From assembly GCA_017522065.1 (NCBI GenBank), contig JAFXAD010000024.1:62001-126000 (forward strand): 64,000 nt of DNA, given 5' to 3'. The translations under genes were made by a program, and so were the position numbers. This document shows positions 48,301 to 56,236 of this stretch, piece by piece. Each line of letters begins with the position of its first letter. Within the stretch, counting starts at the first letter, position 1. Source of the stretch: Bacteroidales bacterium. Lineage in GTDB: Bacteria; Bacteroidota; Bacteroidia; Bacteroidales; P3. The notes beneath the pieces are model-generated. The model was not told the DNA's origin, ran no database searches, and saw only the letters and a list, made by a program, of their open reading frames with translations.

Positions 48301-49746
48301 GTACCATTGGACTATTCCGTCGTTGAAGGTGGGCTGGATCTCGAAGTTCAGTGAGTCGCCCTCACAGACTTGGATGGCGTGGTGGTGGTGCGTGCTGTCC
48401 TGACCGTCGACGAGGAGCTGGCGAGTCAGCTTGCGTGCACTCATTCCGGCGACGTATGCATAGCTCTCGTCGGCACCGAGGCCGTAGAAGTGCGCGATGA
48501 AGGTTCCTTGTGTGTTGTCGATGGAATGGACGCCTTGAGCGAGGGGGACTTTGGCGTAGCTGTAGAGGGTATCCATCGGGGTGAACTGCGACGATATGTC
48601 GACGGAATCGAGCATCATGCCGGCAACGTTTTCGGTGCGGGTGACGATGTTGGCATAGTGATGGTGTGTGAGGATGGTGTTGATTGCGTAGAAGGAGGAG
48701 TGGCATACGCCTTGCTCGACGGGTGGGAGCATCACCATGGCGGGGTCGCCAGGGGTGCCGCCATAGTTGCGTCCGGAGACATAGAGTCCTACGGATGCGG
48801 GTTGCGAGCAGAGCAGCCGCTTGGCTGGACCGGAGGGGAGGTGAAATTCGTGGGTCTGCCCTTTCTGGAGGGTTGCAATGACGGTACCGTCCAAGGTGAG
48901 CACGCATCCGTTGCCTGCGGCGGTGACCCTGACGCGGTCGCCACCGGTGCGCACGGCGGTGGGGACGAGGACATAGTCCAAGCCCCATGTCTCGACGGGC
49001 ATGGCCTGGTCGTAGATGTGGTCGGCATAGGCATAGCCTTGTGGCACCTGGGCTTCGGTGCTTCCCTGGAACAGGGCGAAGGGCTTGCCGTTGGAGACTA
49101 TCTCCATTCCGCTGAAGGAGTTGGAGCCGGAGGCCCACATCTGGTACGTCTGTCCGGCCTGGAGGGTGACGCTGAGGGTTTGGCCAACGGCATAGCTGCC
49201 TCCTGACGAGGGACAGGGCGGCTGCATCGTCAGTACGGTGCTGTCTTCGGTGGCCAACATCATAATCATGGCCCCCTTGAAGCCGGGATAGTCCTGGACG
49301 ATGTAGCGTCCGCGAAGGGTCGAGGTTGGGAGAATTGTCGCTATGTCGTGCGAAGCTTCCTGATAGTTGGACGAAAAGAGCGATATGGGGGCGGTGCTGC
49401 TGACATGGAATCCGGCATTGCGCGGGGTGCACGAGGCGGTGCTTATGGCCATGTCGGTGGGCACGGTGAAGGTCACGGAGCTGCCTGCAACGAGGTGTTG
49501 GGTGCTGCTCCAGTTCGTGTTGGGGTTCTCAACGGTCACATCGGCATCGTTTTCGCCTGCGGCGACAATGGTCATGATTTTGCTTTTAGGGAATATCCCG
49601 AATCTGTACTCCTGCGGCTGCCACATGAACGACACCCAGAAGTCGTCGCCTTCGGACACGGGGTGCGGACAGTCGGCACGGGGTGCATCCTGAGCCAAAG
49701 CAAACGTGCGGACGACAAGCAGCAACAACAGACATAGTATTTTCAT
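45355..49746 (-). CDS. Giant repeat-rich surface protein with IgGFc-like N-terminus and gliding-motility C-terminal domain
   Basis: The product is about 1463 residues: signal peptide (MKILCLLLLLVVRTFALAQ), an IgGFc-binding-protein-like N-terminal region to about 450, then nine repeats of about 57 residues with the frame PVYDLHDTLALCQHTPLTYC ... GCDSLRTLHLSVN (about 510-1150; eight of them contiguous), an Ig-like part, and a gliding-motility-associated (type B T9SS) sorting domain (FAPNVFTPDE ... GWDGTHNG). The Cys pair in each repeat suggests disulfides. The start at 49746 gives a compact signal; the ATG at 49755 is the alternative. The opposite strand contains long shadow frames caused by the repeats. 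Confidence 0.85.
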   Translation of the reverse strand: MKILCLLLLLVVRTFALAQDAPRADCPHPVSEGDDFWVSFMWQPQEYRFGIFPKSKIMTIVAAGENDADVTVENPNTNWSSTQHLVAGSSVTFTVPTDMAISTASCTPRNAGFHVSSTAPISLFSSNYQEASHDIATILPTSTLRGRYIVQDYPGFKGAMIMMLATEDSTVLTMQPPCPSSGGSYAVGQTLSVTLQAGQTYQMWASGSNSFSGMEIVSNGKPFALFQGSTEAQVPQGYAYADHIYDQAMPVETWGLDYVLVPTAVRTGGDRVRVTAAGNGCVLTLDGTVIATLQKGQTHEFHLPSGPAKRLLCSQPASVGLYVSGRNYGGTPGDPAMVMLPPVEQGVCHSSFYAINTILTHHHYANIVTRTENVAGMMLDSVDISSQFTPMDTLYSYAKVPLAQGVHSIDNTQGTFIAHFYGLGADESYAYVAGMSARKLTRQLLVDGQDSTHHHHAIQVCEGDSLNFEIQPTFNDGIVQWYLADSLLQADSTSTFSCRFDTAMQTTLLAIAGYDTIYATVTIHPTYHYHDTLALCQHTPLTYCDSILPTAQPGTEVFDIMLSSQNGCDSLRTLHLTVRPLSRPAHTLDTVIDPGTSATLLAWGTDHCTWTTLSDSVITTQFTCTVTPIATTTYRLIAIDSLTTPVSCPVVDSITVFVGSHHDTAICSNQLPFLWDGITFPAAMTKRVTIGTDSTELRRLIVHPVYDLHDTLALCQHTSLTYCDSTIPTEVGDGVQRSYSFHLATHNGCDSLLTLHLVVNPVYRHHDTLALCQHTPLVYHDSTISTQIASLIPIATDLHFTTQEGCDSTYTLNLTVNPVYDLHDTLALCQHTPLTYCDSTIPTNVGDGIPRSYIFHLATRSGCDSLRTLHLSVNPVYDLHDTLALCQHTPFTYCDSTMPTQHADSIYRPYSFHLATHTGCDSLRTLHLAVNPVYHHNDTIALCQNTPLVYHDSTISTQIASILSHTTDIHFTTQEGCDSTYTLNLTVNPVFDLHDTLALCQYTLLTYCDSTIPTNVGDGIQKPYSFHLNTRNGCDSLRTLHLSVNPVYDLHDTIALCQYTPFTYCDSTIPTNVADPVLRPYSFHLATHTGCDSLRTLHLAVNPVYHHSDTIQLCQGSQLHYCDTILNPWRTGQHQHHFPFLTTALCDSTYTLTLNVLPTRLTLLADSFCTGTVYYFHDRPLTYGGSYDDTLTASNGCDSVVSLALTQLSKPMVKIVAEHDCTTRQYRLHAETNVDYIHWSAEPAWNSAWGSPHASSILISPSHDQQLTLLADYFETPTCPNTAQVVLHPILQPVAIIDARPQMLTYDSPTLVATSRSTDATYLQWYIDGIDAGTATSITHPADLDHDSVALLLVASNDLCTDTASTTIPIRTHHLFAPNVFTPDEATNRRFLIAHHGIIQYELTIYTRQGLLVFHTLDPDQGWDGTHNGTPCPQATYVWVLNYRTNVSPQYQQTAKGTVTLLR
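46275..47640 (-). repeat. Eight tandem 171-bp coding repeats with a 513-bp higher-order pattern
   Basis: Eight contiguous 57-codon units lie end to end. Units 2 and 5 share a variant (PLVYHDSTISTQIAS ... EGCDSTYTLNLT), units 3 and 6 and units 4 and 7 match each other, so a block of three units (513 bases) has been duplicated. Confidence 0.85.
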
Positions 49747-49924
49747 GTAATCCATCTGACGCTTAACGCAAAAAAACGTAGTTTATTGCATTTTGCATTC
49801 GTTTAAAATATTTTACTTAAATTGACGTTACGGGGAAGGGGTTTTAGGGTTGAAGGGTTAATGGGGCTGCCGGGGAAAACGAAAAATTTTTTTTAAATGC
49901 TGAAAGGTAAATCAATATTTTGAT

Positions 49925-50686
49925 ATGAAAAAATTCTTTCTGAACGAGAAAATGATGCTGGGTGTGGTGCTGCTGAATGTGGCTATAATATTCCTGCAAG
50001 AATGTGAAATCGAGAACGGTGTCTTCAGCGCAATAGATATTGTGTGCTCTTTGATTTTCGTATTGGAAATGATTGTCAAGCACAGTCATCTGGGGTTCAA
50101 GGCCTATTGGCGCGACGGGTGGAACGTGCTTGACGGGACGGTTACGATACTGACCCTCCCTGCGATGGTCGCATATTTCGTCCCCGACATTGCTGGCTAC
50201 GGATACATCATTGCTTTCCGTGCCATGAGGGTTTTCAAGCTGTTCCGCACGGCGCGACGCTTCCCTAACCTCGGAGAGATATGGAAGGGGTTCAAACTGG
50301 CTCTGCGCCAGTCGGCGGCTTTCCTGTTGGGCTATTTTGTCGTCATCGTCGTAATAGCGATGTTCAACAGTGCTCTTTTCGGAAACATAGCCCCTGAATA
50401 TTTCTCTACTCCGCTCGACGGCATCTATGCGATGTTCCAAATGTTCACCGTCGAGGGGTGGTATGAGATACCTAATGCTGTCGCGCACAACCTGCCTGGC
50501 GTCTGGACTCACATTGTGCGTGTCTATTTCTGCACGCTGCTCATAGGTGGGGGTATTATAGGCATGTCGCTCATCAACTCTATCTTTGTCGATGCTCTTG
50601 CGGCAGACAACAACGACGATGTGAAGGCGAAGCTTGACGTTCTGGAACAGAAAATCGATGCCCTACAAAAATCTCTCGACAAATGA
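49925..50686 (+). CDS. Voltage-gated ion channel, NaChBac-like
   Basis: The 253-residue protein has six helices, a voltage sensor S4 with five basic residues spaced every third position (FRAMRVFKLFRTARRF near residue 100), and a pore segment FTVEGWYEIP near residue 178 in the position of the NaChBac TLESW filter, here TVEGW. The C-terminus is a predicted coiled coil (DVKAKLDVLEQKIDALQKSL), as in bacterial sodium channels. Its stop overlaps the start of the transporter gene as ATGA. Ion selectivity cannot be read with confidence because the filter differs. Confidence 0.88.
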   Translation: MKKFFLNEKMMLGVVLLNVAIIFLQECEIENGVFSAIDIVCSLIFVLEMIVKHSHLGFKAYWRDGWNVLDGTVTILTLPAMVAYFVPDIAGYGYIIAFRAMRVFKLFRTARRFPNLGEIWKGFKLALRQSAAFLLGYFVVIVVIAMFNSALFGNIAPEYFSTPLDGIYAMFQMFTVEGWYEIPNAVAHNLPGVWTHIVRVYFCTLLIGGGIIGMSLINSIFVDALAADNNDDVKAKLDVLEQKIDALQKSLDK

Positions 50687-51669
50687 TTGGTGAATCGCTG
50701 TCTCTCCTGGTCGCGCTGTCGTTTACGGCGACAGCTCTCTTTGCTGAAGTGGGTTCGAAACGGATGGGTTCGGTCTGCTTCAATGCTGTGCGGATGTCGA
50801 TGTCGCTTGTTTTCCTTGCGCTGACGCTTTGGCTGACGATGGGTGCGCCGTGGCCACGCTATGCCGACGGCGGCACGTGGATGTGGCTGGCCCTCTCGGG
50901 GGCGGTGGGATACGTGGTGGGCGACTACTGCCTGATGCAGGGCTACATCATCATCGGTGCTCGTTTCGGCCAACTCTTCATGACGCTCTCCGCCCCCACG
51001 GCAGCCATCCTCGGCCGCATCTTCATGGGCGAACAGATAAAACCCTTGGCGCTGGTCGGCATGGTGGTGACCTTGTCGGGCATTGCCATCTCAATCCTCT
51101 CGAAACAGGGCGACACGGAAAAGAGCAGCCACAGCCTGAAGCTTTCAGTCTCGCCACGGGGCATCGTCATTGCTTGCATGGCTGGAATCTGTCAGGGTGC
51201 GGGGCTGGTGCTGAGCAAAATAGGGATGCAACACTACTATGCTTCGCTTGCGGAGCACGGCATCGACGGCACGTTCGTCCACCCCGACGCCATTATTCCC
51301 CTGCCGTTCGACATAGCCATTCCGTTTGCTTCGACCATGATGCGCGGCATCGTGGGACTGGTTGGCTTCTTCGCGCTGCTGTTGTTCCTTCGGCAGAGTG
51401 GCGGCATCGAGCAACTGGGGCGGGCACTGCGCGACCGCAAGGCTGTCGCTTCCGCCTTTTGGTCGATGATTTTCGGGCCTTTCGTCGGCGTAAGTCTCTC
51501 TCTCACCGCAACGCTCTACACCTCTACAGGCATCGCCCAGACGCTCTTCGCACTGACGCCCGTACTCATCATTGCCCCGTCTGCCCTACTCTTCCACCAA
51601 AAAGTGACAGCCCGCGAAGTACTCGGGGCTGTCATCAGTGTCATTGGTGCAAGTATGTTCTTTTTGTAA
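50683..51669 (+). CDS. EamA/DMT family transporter
   Basis: The 328-residue protein has ten hydrophobic helices in two EamA-type halves (about residues 1-140 and 160-325), opening MIGESLSLLVALSFTATALF and ending VLGAVISVIGASMFFL. DMT exporters typically carry amino acids or small metabolites; the substrate is unknown. It is translationally coupled to the channel gene upstream, suggesting a shared physiological role or regulation. Confidence 0.85.
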   Translation: MIGESLSLLVALSFTATALFAEVGSKRMGSVCFNAVRMSMSLVFLALTLWLTMGAPWPRYADGGTWMWLALSGAVGYVVGDYCLMQGYIIIGARFGQLFMTLSAPTAAILGRIFMGEQIKPLALVGMVVTLSGIAISILSKQGDTEKSSHSLKLSVSPRGIVIACMAGICQGAGLVLSKIGMQHYYASLAEHGIDGTFVHPDAIIPLPFDIAIPFASTMMRGIVGLVGFFALLLFLRQSGGIEQLGRALRDRKAVASAFWSMIFGPFVGVSLSLTATLYTSTGIAQTLFALTPVLIIAPSALLFHQKVTAREVLGAVISVIGASMFFL

Positions 51670-51740
51670 GGGGAGGAAAGGGTTTGAAGGGTTGGAGGGG
51701 AGTTAATGGGGTTAATGGGCTTAATAGGGTTGATATATTT

Positions 51741-51850
51741 CCGTTCTCAGTTCTCAGTTCTCAGTTCTCCGTTTTCCGTTCTCCGTTCTCCGTTTTCCGT
51801 TCTCCGTTCTCAGTTCTCAGTTCTCCGTTCTCCGTTCTCCGTTTTCCGCT
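51741..51850 (-). repeat. Degenerate repeat of GAGAACGGAAAACG-type words
   Basis: Directly after the stop codon of the outer-membrane receptor (minus strand) a run of about 14 words of the type GAGAACTGAGAACGG and GGAAAACGGA fills the spacer. A related run lies at 62912-62959 directly after the beta-CASP gene. Confidence 0.75.
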
Positions 51851-51851
51851 T

Positions 51852-54293
51852 TCAATTCATTCCTCCGACGGGGGTGTCGGTGGCACCTTGGCGGGCTTTG
51901 CTTTCGAGTTCCATCTTGCCGATACGCCAGGTGAGGCCGAGGCTGACGAAGCGCGAATCGAAACGTTGCTTGCCAGTAGTTTGATACTGCGGCGCGGTGG
52001 TGTTCTCGCCCCATTGGGCCAGTCCGAAGATGTCGTTGACGTTGAGGAAGATGCTCATGCGGCGCTCGAAGAAGTCGCTACTGACACCGAAGTCGAAGCC
52101 GCGGTTGGCGACAGTCTCGCTGTAGAGGGCTATGCTCGGCGAGCGGTAGTGTGCGTTGGCAAAGACCTCGAGTTTGTTCCACAGCTTGGCCCAAAGGTTG
52201 AGGCGGGCGCTGAAGCTCACCTTACTGTCGCTGAAGCCGTTGTAGTCGTAGCCGTAATTCCACACCGAGGCATTGAAGCGAATATTGAAGAAGCCCGTCG
52301 GACGGTAGGTGGCGCTGAGTTCAAGGCCTTCGGTGTGCGACGAGCCAATGTTGACGGGATAGGAGTAGTTGACCAGGTATGGACCCAGAATGGGGTCGAC
52401 CGTAGCGGCAGTCATCATTCCACGTTCGTCGGTATTAGCACGGAAATAGGCCTTTGCTCCGATATTGCCGAACTTCATAATATACTTGCTGAAGTTGGCC
52501 TCGAGGTTGTGCGAGAACGAGTTGCGCAGGTTGGGGTTGCCGGTGATAAAGCTGTAGTCGCTGTAGTTGCGGAACAGCGTGTAGTCGGCCCAGTCTTGAC
52601 TGTAGCTGAAGCGACGCGTATAGCTGAGACTGTAGCTCTCGAAAGTCTTTGTCTGGTAGCTGAGGTGGATGCTGGGCACCAGGCCGGGAAACGACTCTTC
52701 GGCATCCATCTTGTCGTTAACCGAGTGATGTTCCATCGTGGCGTTGCCAAAGGCATCCTCGAAGCGCAATCCCAGCTTGGTGGTGAAGCCGCCCCAGCGT
52801 TTCTGGACGGTGGCATAGATGGCAGGAGTAAAAATATTGGCCTGCACCAACGATGAGCGATAGGCCATATTGCTCCAATCGCCCGAAGGCAGCAGGCTGT
52901 CGAGGGTTTCGTTCTCATAATAACGTCCATATCCCAATTCGCCGCCAGTTTCGAGTTCGAAACCACTCTTGAAGGGATGCGTGTAGTTGACGCTCAGCTG
53001 GCCGGAGGCGTTGTAGGTCGAAGCCTCCATATGGCGCTGGAAGTCGGCGAGCGAAGCGGAACGGTAGTAGCGCCATTCGTCGCTGTAGCCGCTGTTGGAG
53101 TAGTAACTGCCGTTGATGCTGACGCTCACCTTGCGCCCCGTGGTGTCGAAGCGATGCTCGTACCAGGCACCGCCGTAGGCACCATGGCTGAAGCCATTGT
53201 TCAGCGTAGTGTCAATATATCCCATATCGACGCGCGTGGGGTTGTACTCATAGTACTGATAGTCATTATAGAACGAATTGCGATCCCACCAGGGATAGGC
53301 GCCAGCCCATGCCATCAGGTTGGTCATACTGTCGATGCGCCAGTTGACGTTGAGGCCGGCATAGCCGCCCCAGTAGGGCATACGGTTCTTGTTGTCAAAA
53401 CTTTGGAAGCGGCTGGTGTCGCCGTTGTCGTCAAGCAGCGTGCTGGTGCCGTCAGAGTATGAGTTGTGCGTTGCATAGTTGCCGCTTAGGTAGATATTCA
53501 AGTCCACCTTCTCGTTGGCCCACACGTAGCTAACCCAAGGCGAGACACTCGGCATTGTATTTGCACGGACGCCGACGCAGAGCAGCTCGTTACGCTTGAT
53601 TTTCTGGTTAGTAATGATGTTGATGACGCCGCCGCTGGTCGAGTAGCGTGCCGATGGGTTGGTGATGACCTCGATGCGGTCGATGGCGTTGGCGGGAAGC
53701 TGCTTGATGTACTGCTTCAGGGCCTCGGCGTTCATATTGCTCGGACGGTCGTTGATCCAGATCTCCACACTGCTGACGCCACGCAGGGTGATGTTGCCCT
53801 CGGCGTCGACCTCAACGCCGGGCGCGTTCTGCAGGGCGTCGCTGGCAGTACCGTTCTGGATGGATGGGTCCTCGGTGGTGTTGTACATATTCTTCTCGCC
53901 GTCAACGGCATAGAGCGGTTTCTTGGCGGTGACCTTCACAGCGTCGAGCACCGTCGATGCACGTTTCAGGCTGAGCTTGCCGAGGTCGAGCGGCGACGTG
54001 GAGCCGGCCACCTGCACGGACTGCCAAAAAGGGTCGTAGCCGACATACGAGATGCGCATCAGGTAGTCGCCCTTGGCAACCTGCTTGAAAACGAACTTGC
54101 CTTTGTCGTCGGTGGTGGCACCATAGGCGAACGACGAGTCCTGCGCCTTGAGCAGCACGCAGTTGCAATAGAGCACCGGTTTGCCGTCGGCGCCGTCGGC
54201 CACGGTACCCTTTATCTGGGTTTGGGCACTCGAAACAAGACTGCCGACAAGATAAACGACTATTGCTATAATTTTTATAAACTTACTATTCAT
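51852..54293 (-). CDS. TonB-dependent-receptor-type outer-membrane protein (OMP_b-brl_3 class)
   Basis: The 813-residue protein has a signal peptide, a CarboxypepD_reg-like beta-sandwich (residues about 25-105, IKGTVADGADGKPV), a plug domain (GTASDALQNAPGVEVDAEGNITLRGV, SGGVINIITNQ) and a large beta-barrel of the OMP_b-brl_3 class ending FGLAQWGENTTAPQY. No partner SusD-type lipoprotein is encoded next to it. It is the last gene of the ABC-GntR operon. The substrate is unknown. Confidence 0.88.
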   Translation of the reverse strand: MNSKFIKIIAIVVYLVGSLVSSAQTQIKGTVADGADGKPVLYCNCVLLKAQDSSFAYGATTDDKGKFVFKQVAKGDYLMRISYVGYDPFWQSVQVAGSTSPLDLGKLSLKRASTVLDAVKVTAKKPLYAVDGEKNMYNTTEDPSIQNGTASDALQNAPGVEVDAEGNITLRGVSSVEIWINDRPSNMNAEALKQYIKQLPANAIDRIEVITNPSARYSTSGGVINIITNQKIKRNELLCVGVRANTMPSVSPWVSYVWANEKVDLNIYLSGNYATHNSYSDGTSTLLDDNGDTSRFQSFDNKNRMPYWGGYAGLNVNWRIDSMTNLMAWAGAYPWWDRNSFYNDYQYYEYNPTRVDMGYIDTTLNNGFSHGAYGGAWYEHRFDTTGRKVSVSINGSYYSNSGYSDEWRYYRSASLADFQRHMEASTYNASGQLSVNYTHPFKSGFELETGGELGYGRYYENETLDSLLPSGDWSNMAYRSSLVQANIFTPAIYATVQKRWGGFTTKLGLRFEDAFGNATMEHHSVNDKMDAEESFPGLVPSIHLSYQTKTFESYSLSYTRRFSYSQDWADYTLFRNYSDYSFITGNPNLRNSFSHNLEANFSKYIMKFGNIGAKAYFRANTDERGMMTAATVDPILGPYLVNYSYPVNIGSSHTEGLELSATYRPTGFFNIRFNASVWNYGYDYNGFSDSKVSFSARLNLWAKLWNKLEVFANAHYRSPSIALYSETVANRGFDFGVSSDFFERRMSIFLNVNDIFGLAQWGENTTAPQYQTTGKQRFDSRFVSLGLTWRIGKMELESKARQGATDTPVGGMN

Positions 54294-54370
54294 CTTACAA
54301 ATTACATTATTAGTTCATTTCTAATAGACGTTTCAGAGAAGCGAAATCTTACAGGTGTCTCACATTTTTT

Positions 54371-54715
54371 TCAAACATATTGCTTCAAATCGTCGAGTGT
54401 CATTCCCAGCACGCTGAGTCTCTGCATAAAAGCAGGCAGTTCATCTTCGAGGAATTCTTTGCGTTGCAGCTGCAGGATGCGTTCTTTTGCATCGGGAGCG
54501 ACGAAATATCCCACTCCGCGACGGTTATAGATGATTTCGGCCTGCTGCAGGTGGTCGAACGAGCGCATCACCGTGTTGGGGTTCACGCCCAGCTGCACGG
54601 CCACGTCGCGTACACTCGGTATGCGGTCGTCAGCCATCCACTCGCCGCCCACAATGCGTTCGCACAGCGTATCGGCAATCTGCTGATATATCGGTTTTTG
54701 TTTTTTAAAGTCCAT
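54371..54715 (-). CDS. GntR-family regulator, YtrA subfamily
   Basis: The 114-residue protein has a winged-helix domain (PIYQQIADTLCERIVGGEW, SVRDVAVQLGVNPNTVMRSFDHL, RRGVGYFV) and only a short C-terminal helical tail, the architecture of the YtrA subfamily that controls ABC transporter operons in their own operon. A candidate operator lies at the operon promoter (57133-57150). Confidence 0.92.
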   Translation of the reverse strand: MDFKKQKPIYQQIADTLCERIVGGEWMADDRIPSVRDVAVQLGVNPNTVMRSFDHLQQAEIIYNRRGVGYFVAPDAKERILQLQRKEFLEDELPAFMQRLSVLGMTLDDLKQYV

Positions 54716-54735
54716 AGTTGTTGGTTTTAAACGAT

Positions 54736-54820
54736 AACTTTAACCTTAACTTTAACCTCAGAATGTTTTCAGCAATCCGTGATGCGTCAGCCGGTTAAGG
54801 TTAACGTTATGGTTAAGGTT
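54736..54820. repeat. Inverted element between GntR and YbjQ genes, copy 1
   Basis: The core CCTCAGAATG...GCCGG at 54756-54794 is flanked by AACTTTAACCTTAAC-type arms on the left and TTAAGGTTAACG-type arms on the right, which are complementary. Related copies occur at 55152-55316 (two cores) and 56135-56230. Confidence 0.8.
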
Positions 54821-54827
54821 ACGAACA

Positions 54828-55136
54828 TTAATTGAATTTCACTGCCGTTCCGTAGACCAGCACTTCGGCGGCCTGAGCCATAATGGACGACGTGGTGTAG
54901 CGGACACCGATGACGGCATCGGCGCCCATACGACGGGCCTGTTCCACCATACGCTCGGTGGCCATGTGGCGCGCCTTTTCCATCATATCGGTATACGAAC
55001 GGAGTTCGCCGCCAACAATGTTCTTGATACTCTGTCCGAGGTCGCTGAATACGTTTTTCGACTGAATGGTGCTGCCAGTAACGACGCCCAGCGCACGATA
55101 GTTTCCCTGAATATTTTCTATTGTGTAAAGTTCCAT
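54828..55136 (-). CDS. YbjQ-family (heavy-metal-binding/DUF74) protein
   Basis: The 102-residue product has the YbjQ pattern: YRALGVVTGSTIQS near residue 14, IVGGELRSYTDMMEKAR, ATERMVEQARRMGADAVIGVRYTTS and VYGTAVKF. The family forms pentameric assemblies; its function is unproven. It lies in the ABC-GntR operon and shares a leader resembling the GntR leader (CAACAACTATG at the start). Confidence 0.88.
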   Translation of the reverse strand: MELYTIENIQGNYRALGVVTGSTIQSKNVFSDLGQSIKNIVGGELRSYTDMMEKARHMATERMVEQARRMGADAVIGVRYTTSSIMAQAAEVLVYGTAVKFN

Positions 55137-55151
55137 AGTTGTTGTTGTTTT

Positions 55152-55316
55152 AAACTTTAACCTTGACCTTAACGTTAACCTCAGAATGATTCCAGCAATC
55201 CGTGATGCATCTGCCGGTTAAGGTTAACCTCAGAATGTTTTCAGCAATCCGTGATGCGTCAGCCGGTTAAGGTTAAGGTTAAAGTTAAAGTTAACGTTAA
55301 AGTTAAAGTTAACGTT
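55152..55316. repeat. Inverted element between YbjQ and permease genes, copies 2 and 3 in tandem
   Basis: Two cores (55179-55217 and 55228-55266) lie 49 bases apart, with complementary TTAACC/GGTTAA arms on the outside; the right arm is a longer run of GTTAAAGTTAACGTTAA words to 55316. Confidence 0.8.
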
Positions 55317-55321
55317 ATTAA

Positions 55322-56116
55322 TTAATACTGCATTTTCTTAAGTCTGCGATAGGTGAAGAAGCACATCACGGCTGTGAATAGGAGCTCGAAGCCGAGGTTC
55401 AACCAGAACATCAGGTTGTACAGGAAGCGTTCGTCCTTGCCTTCGAACCATTTGGCAAACCGCTCGACCCAGTTGAAATCCCAGTCCAGATGAATCATTA
55501 TCGGAGCGATTACCACCATCGCCACAAAGCCTATCAGCAGCAGCCAAAGGACAGTCTTGATAAATTTGTTTTTCTTGAAGATGGTGTTGGTGAAGAGGAA
55601 TATCGACGAGATTGATACGATACCCACATAGAAAAGGACTACACCGCGGAACCCGAAGAAAGTGGGGAAACCGTAAGCCGACGCATACAGATCCGCATTC
55701 CACAGATAATCCTTATAGGGGCCGAAAGGCAGTATGGTGAGCAACGTGTCGACGGCACAAGAGCCGACGAAGACAGCCAGTGGACTGACGACGAAGCTAT
55801 AGAGCAGCATACTCCAGAATTTCTCGCACAGCGAGGCAGGCAGCATAGCGAAATAGTTGCCCTTGCCCTGCAGGTTGCAGCTGCCATAGATTTTCAGCGG
55901 CGCAATGATGGCGGCAAGATTCACCAAAAAATTAATTAAACGCATACGCACAAAAGGAGAACTGTCGCCTTCGCCCAAACCGAGGGCCACCTCCAGCATC
56001 CAAAGCATAGCCGGCACCAGCATGATGATAAGCAGACTCAGTCCGTAAAGGTTGTATGCACTGTGGAAATCGCGAACCACGACCTTTTTGAAACGATTGA
56101 AATCGAAATTTTTCAT
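55322..56116 (-). CDS. ABC transporter permease-like membrane protein
   Basis: The 264-residue protein has six hydrophobic segments and an internal loop with charged residues; the start MKNFDFNRFKKVVVRDF is a typical amphipathic entry to an ABC-2-type permease. The ATPase gene is directly upstream with the pairing expected of a two-part exporter. No detailed family was recognised. Confidence 0.75.
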   Translation of the reverse strand: MKNFDFNRFKKVVVRDFHSAYNLYGLSLLIIMLVPAMLWMLEVALGLGEGDSSPFVRMRLINFLVNLAAIIAPLKIYGSCNLQGKGNYFAMLPASLCEKFWSMLLYSFVVSPLAVFVGSCAVDTLLTILPFGPYKDYLWNADLYASAYGFPTFFGFRGVVLFYVGIVSISSIFLFTNTIFKKNKFIKTVLWLLLIGFVAMVVIAPIMIHLDWDFNWVERFAKWFEGKDERFLYNLMFWLNLGFELLFTAVMCFFTYRRLKKMQY

Positions 56117-56134
56117 TTTATGATGTTTTTTCTC

Positions 56135-56230
56135 TAACTTTAACCTTGACCTTAACTTTAACCTCAGAATGAATCCAGCAATTCGTAATGCATCAGCCTA
56201 TTAAGGTTAAGGTTAACGTTAAGGTTAACA
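56135..56230. repeat. Inverted element between permease and ATPase genes, copy 4
   Basis: Core at 56162-56200 (CCTCAGAATGAATCCAGCA ... CAGCCTA) with AACTTTAACCTTGACC on the left and TTAAGGTTAAGGTTAACG on the right. It is the most diverged of the four cores. Confidence 0.8.
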
Positions 56231-56236
56231 ATAATG

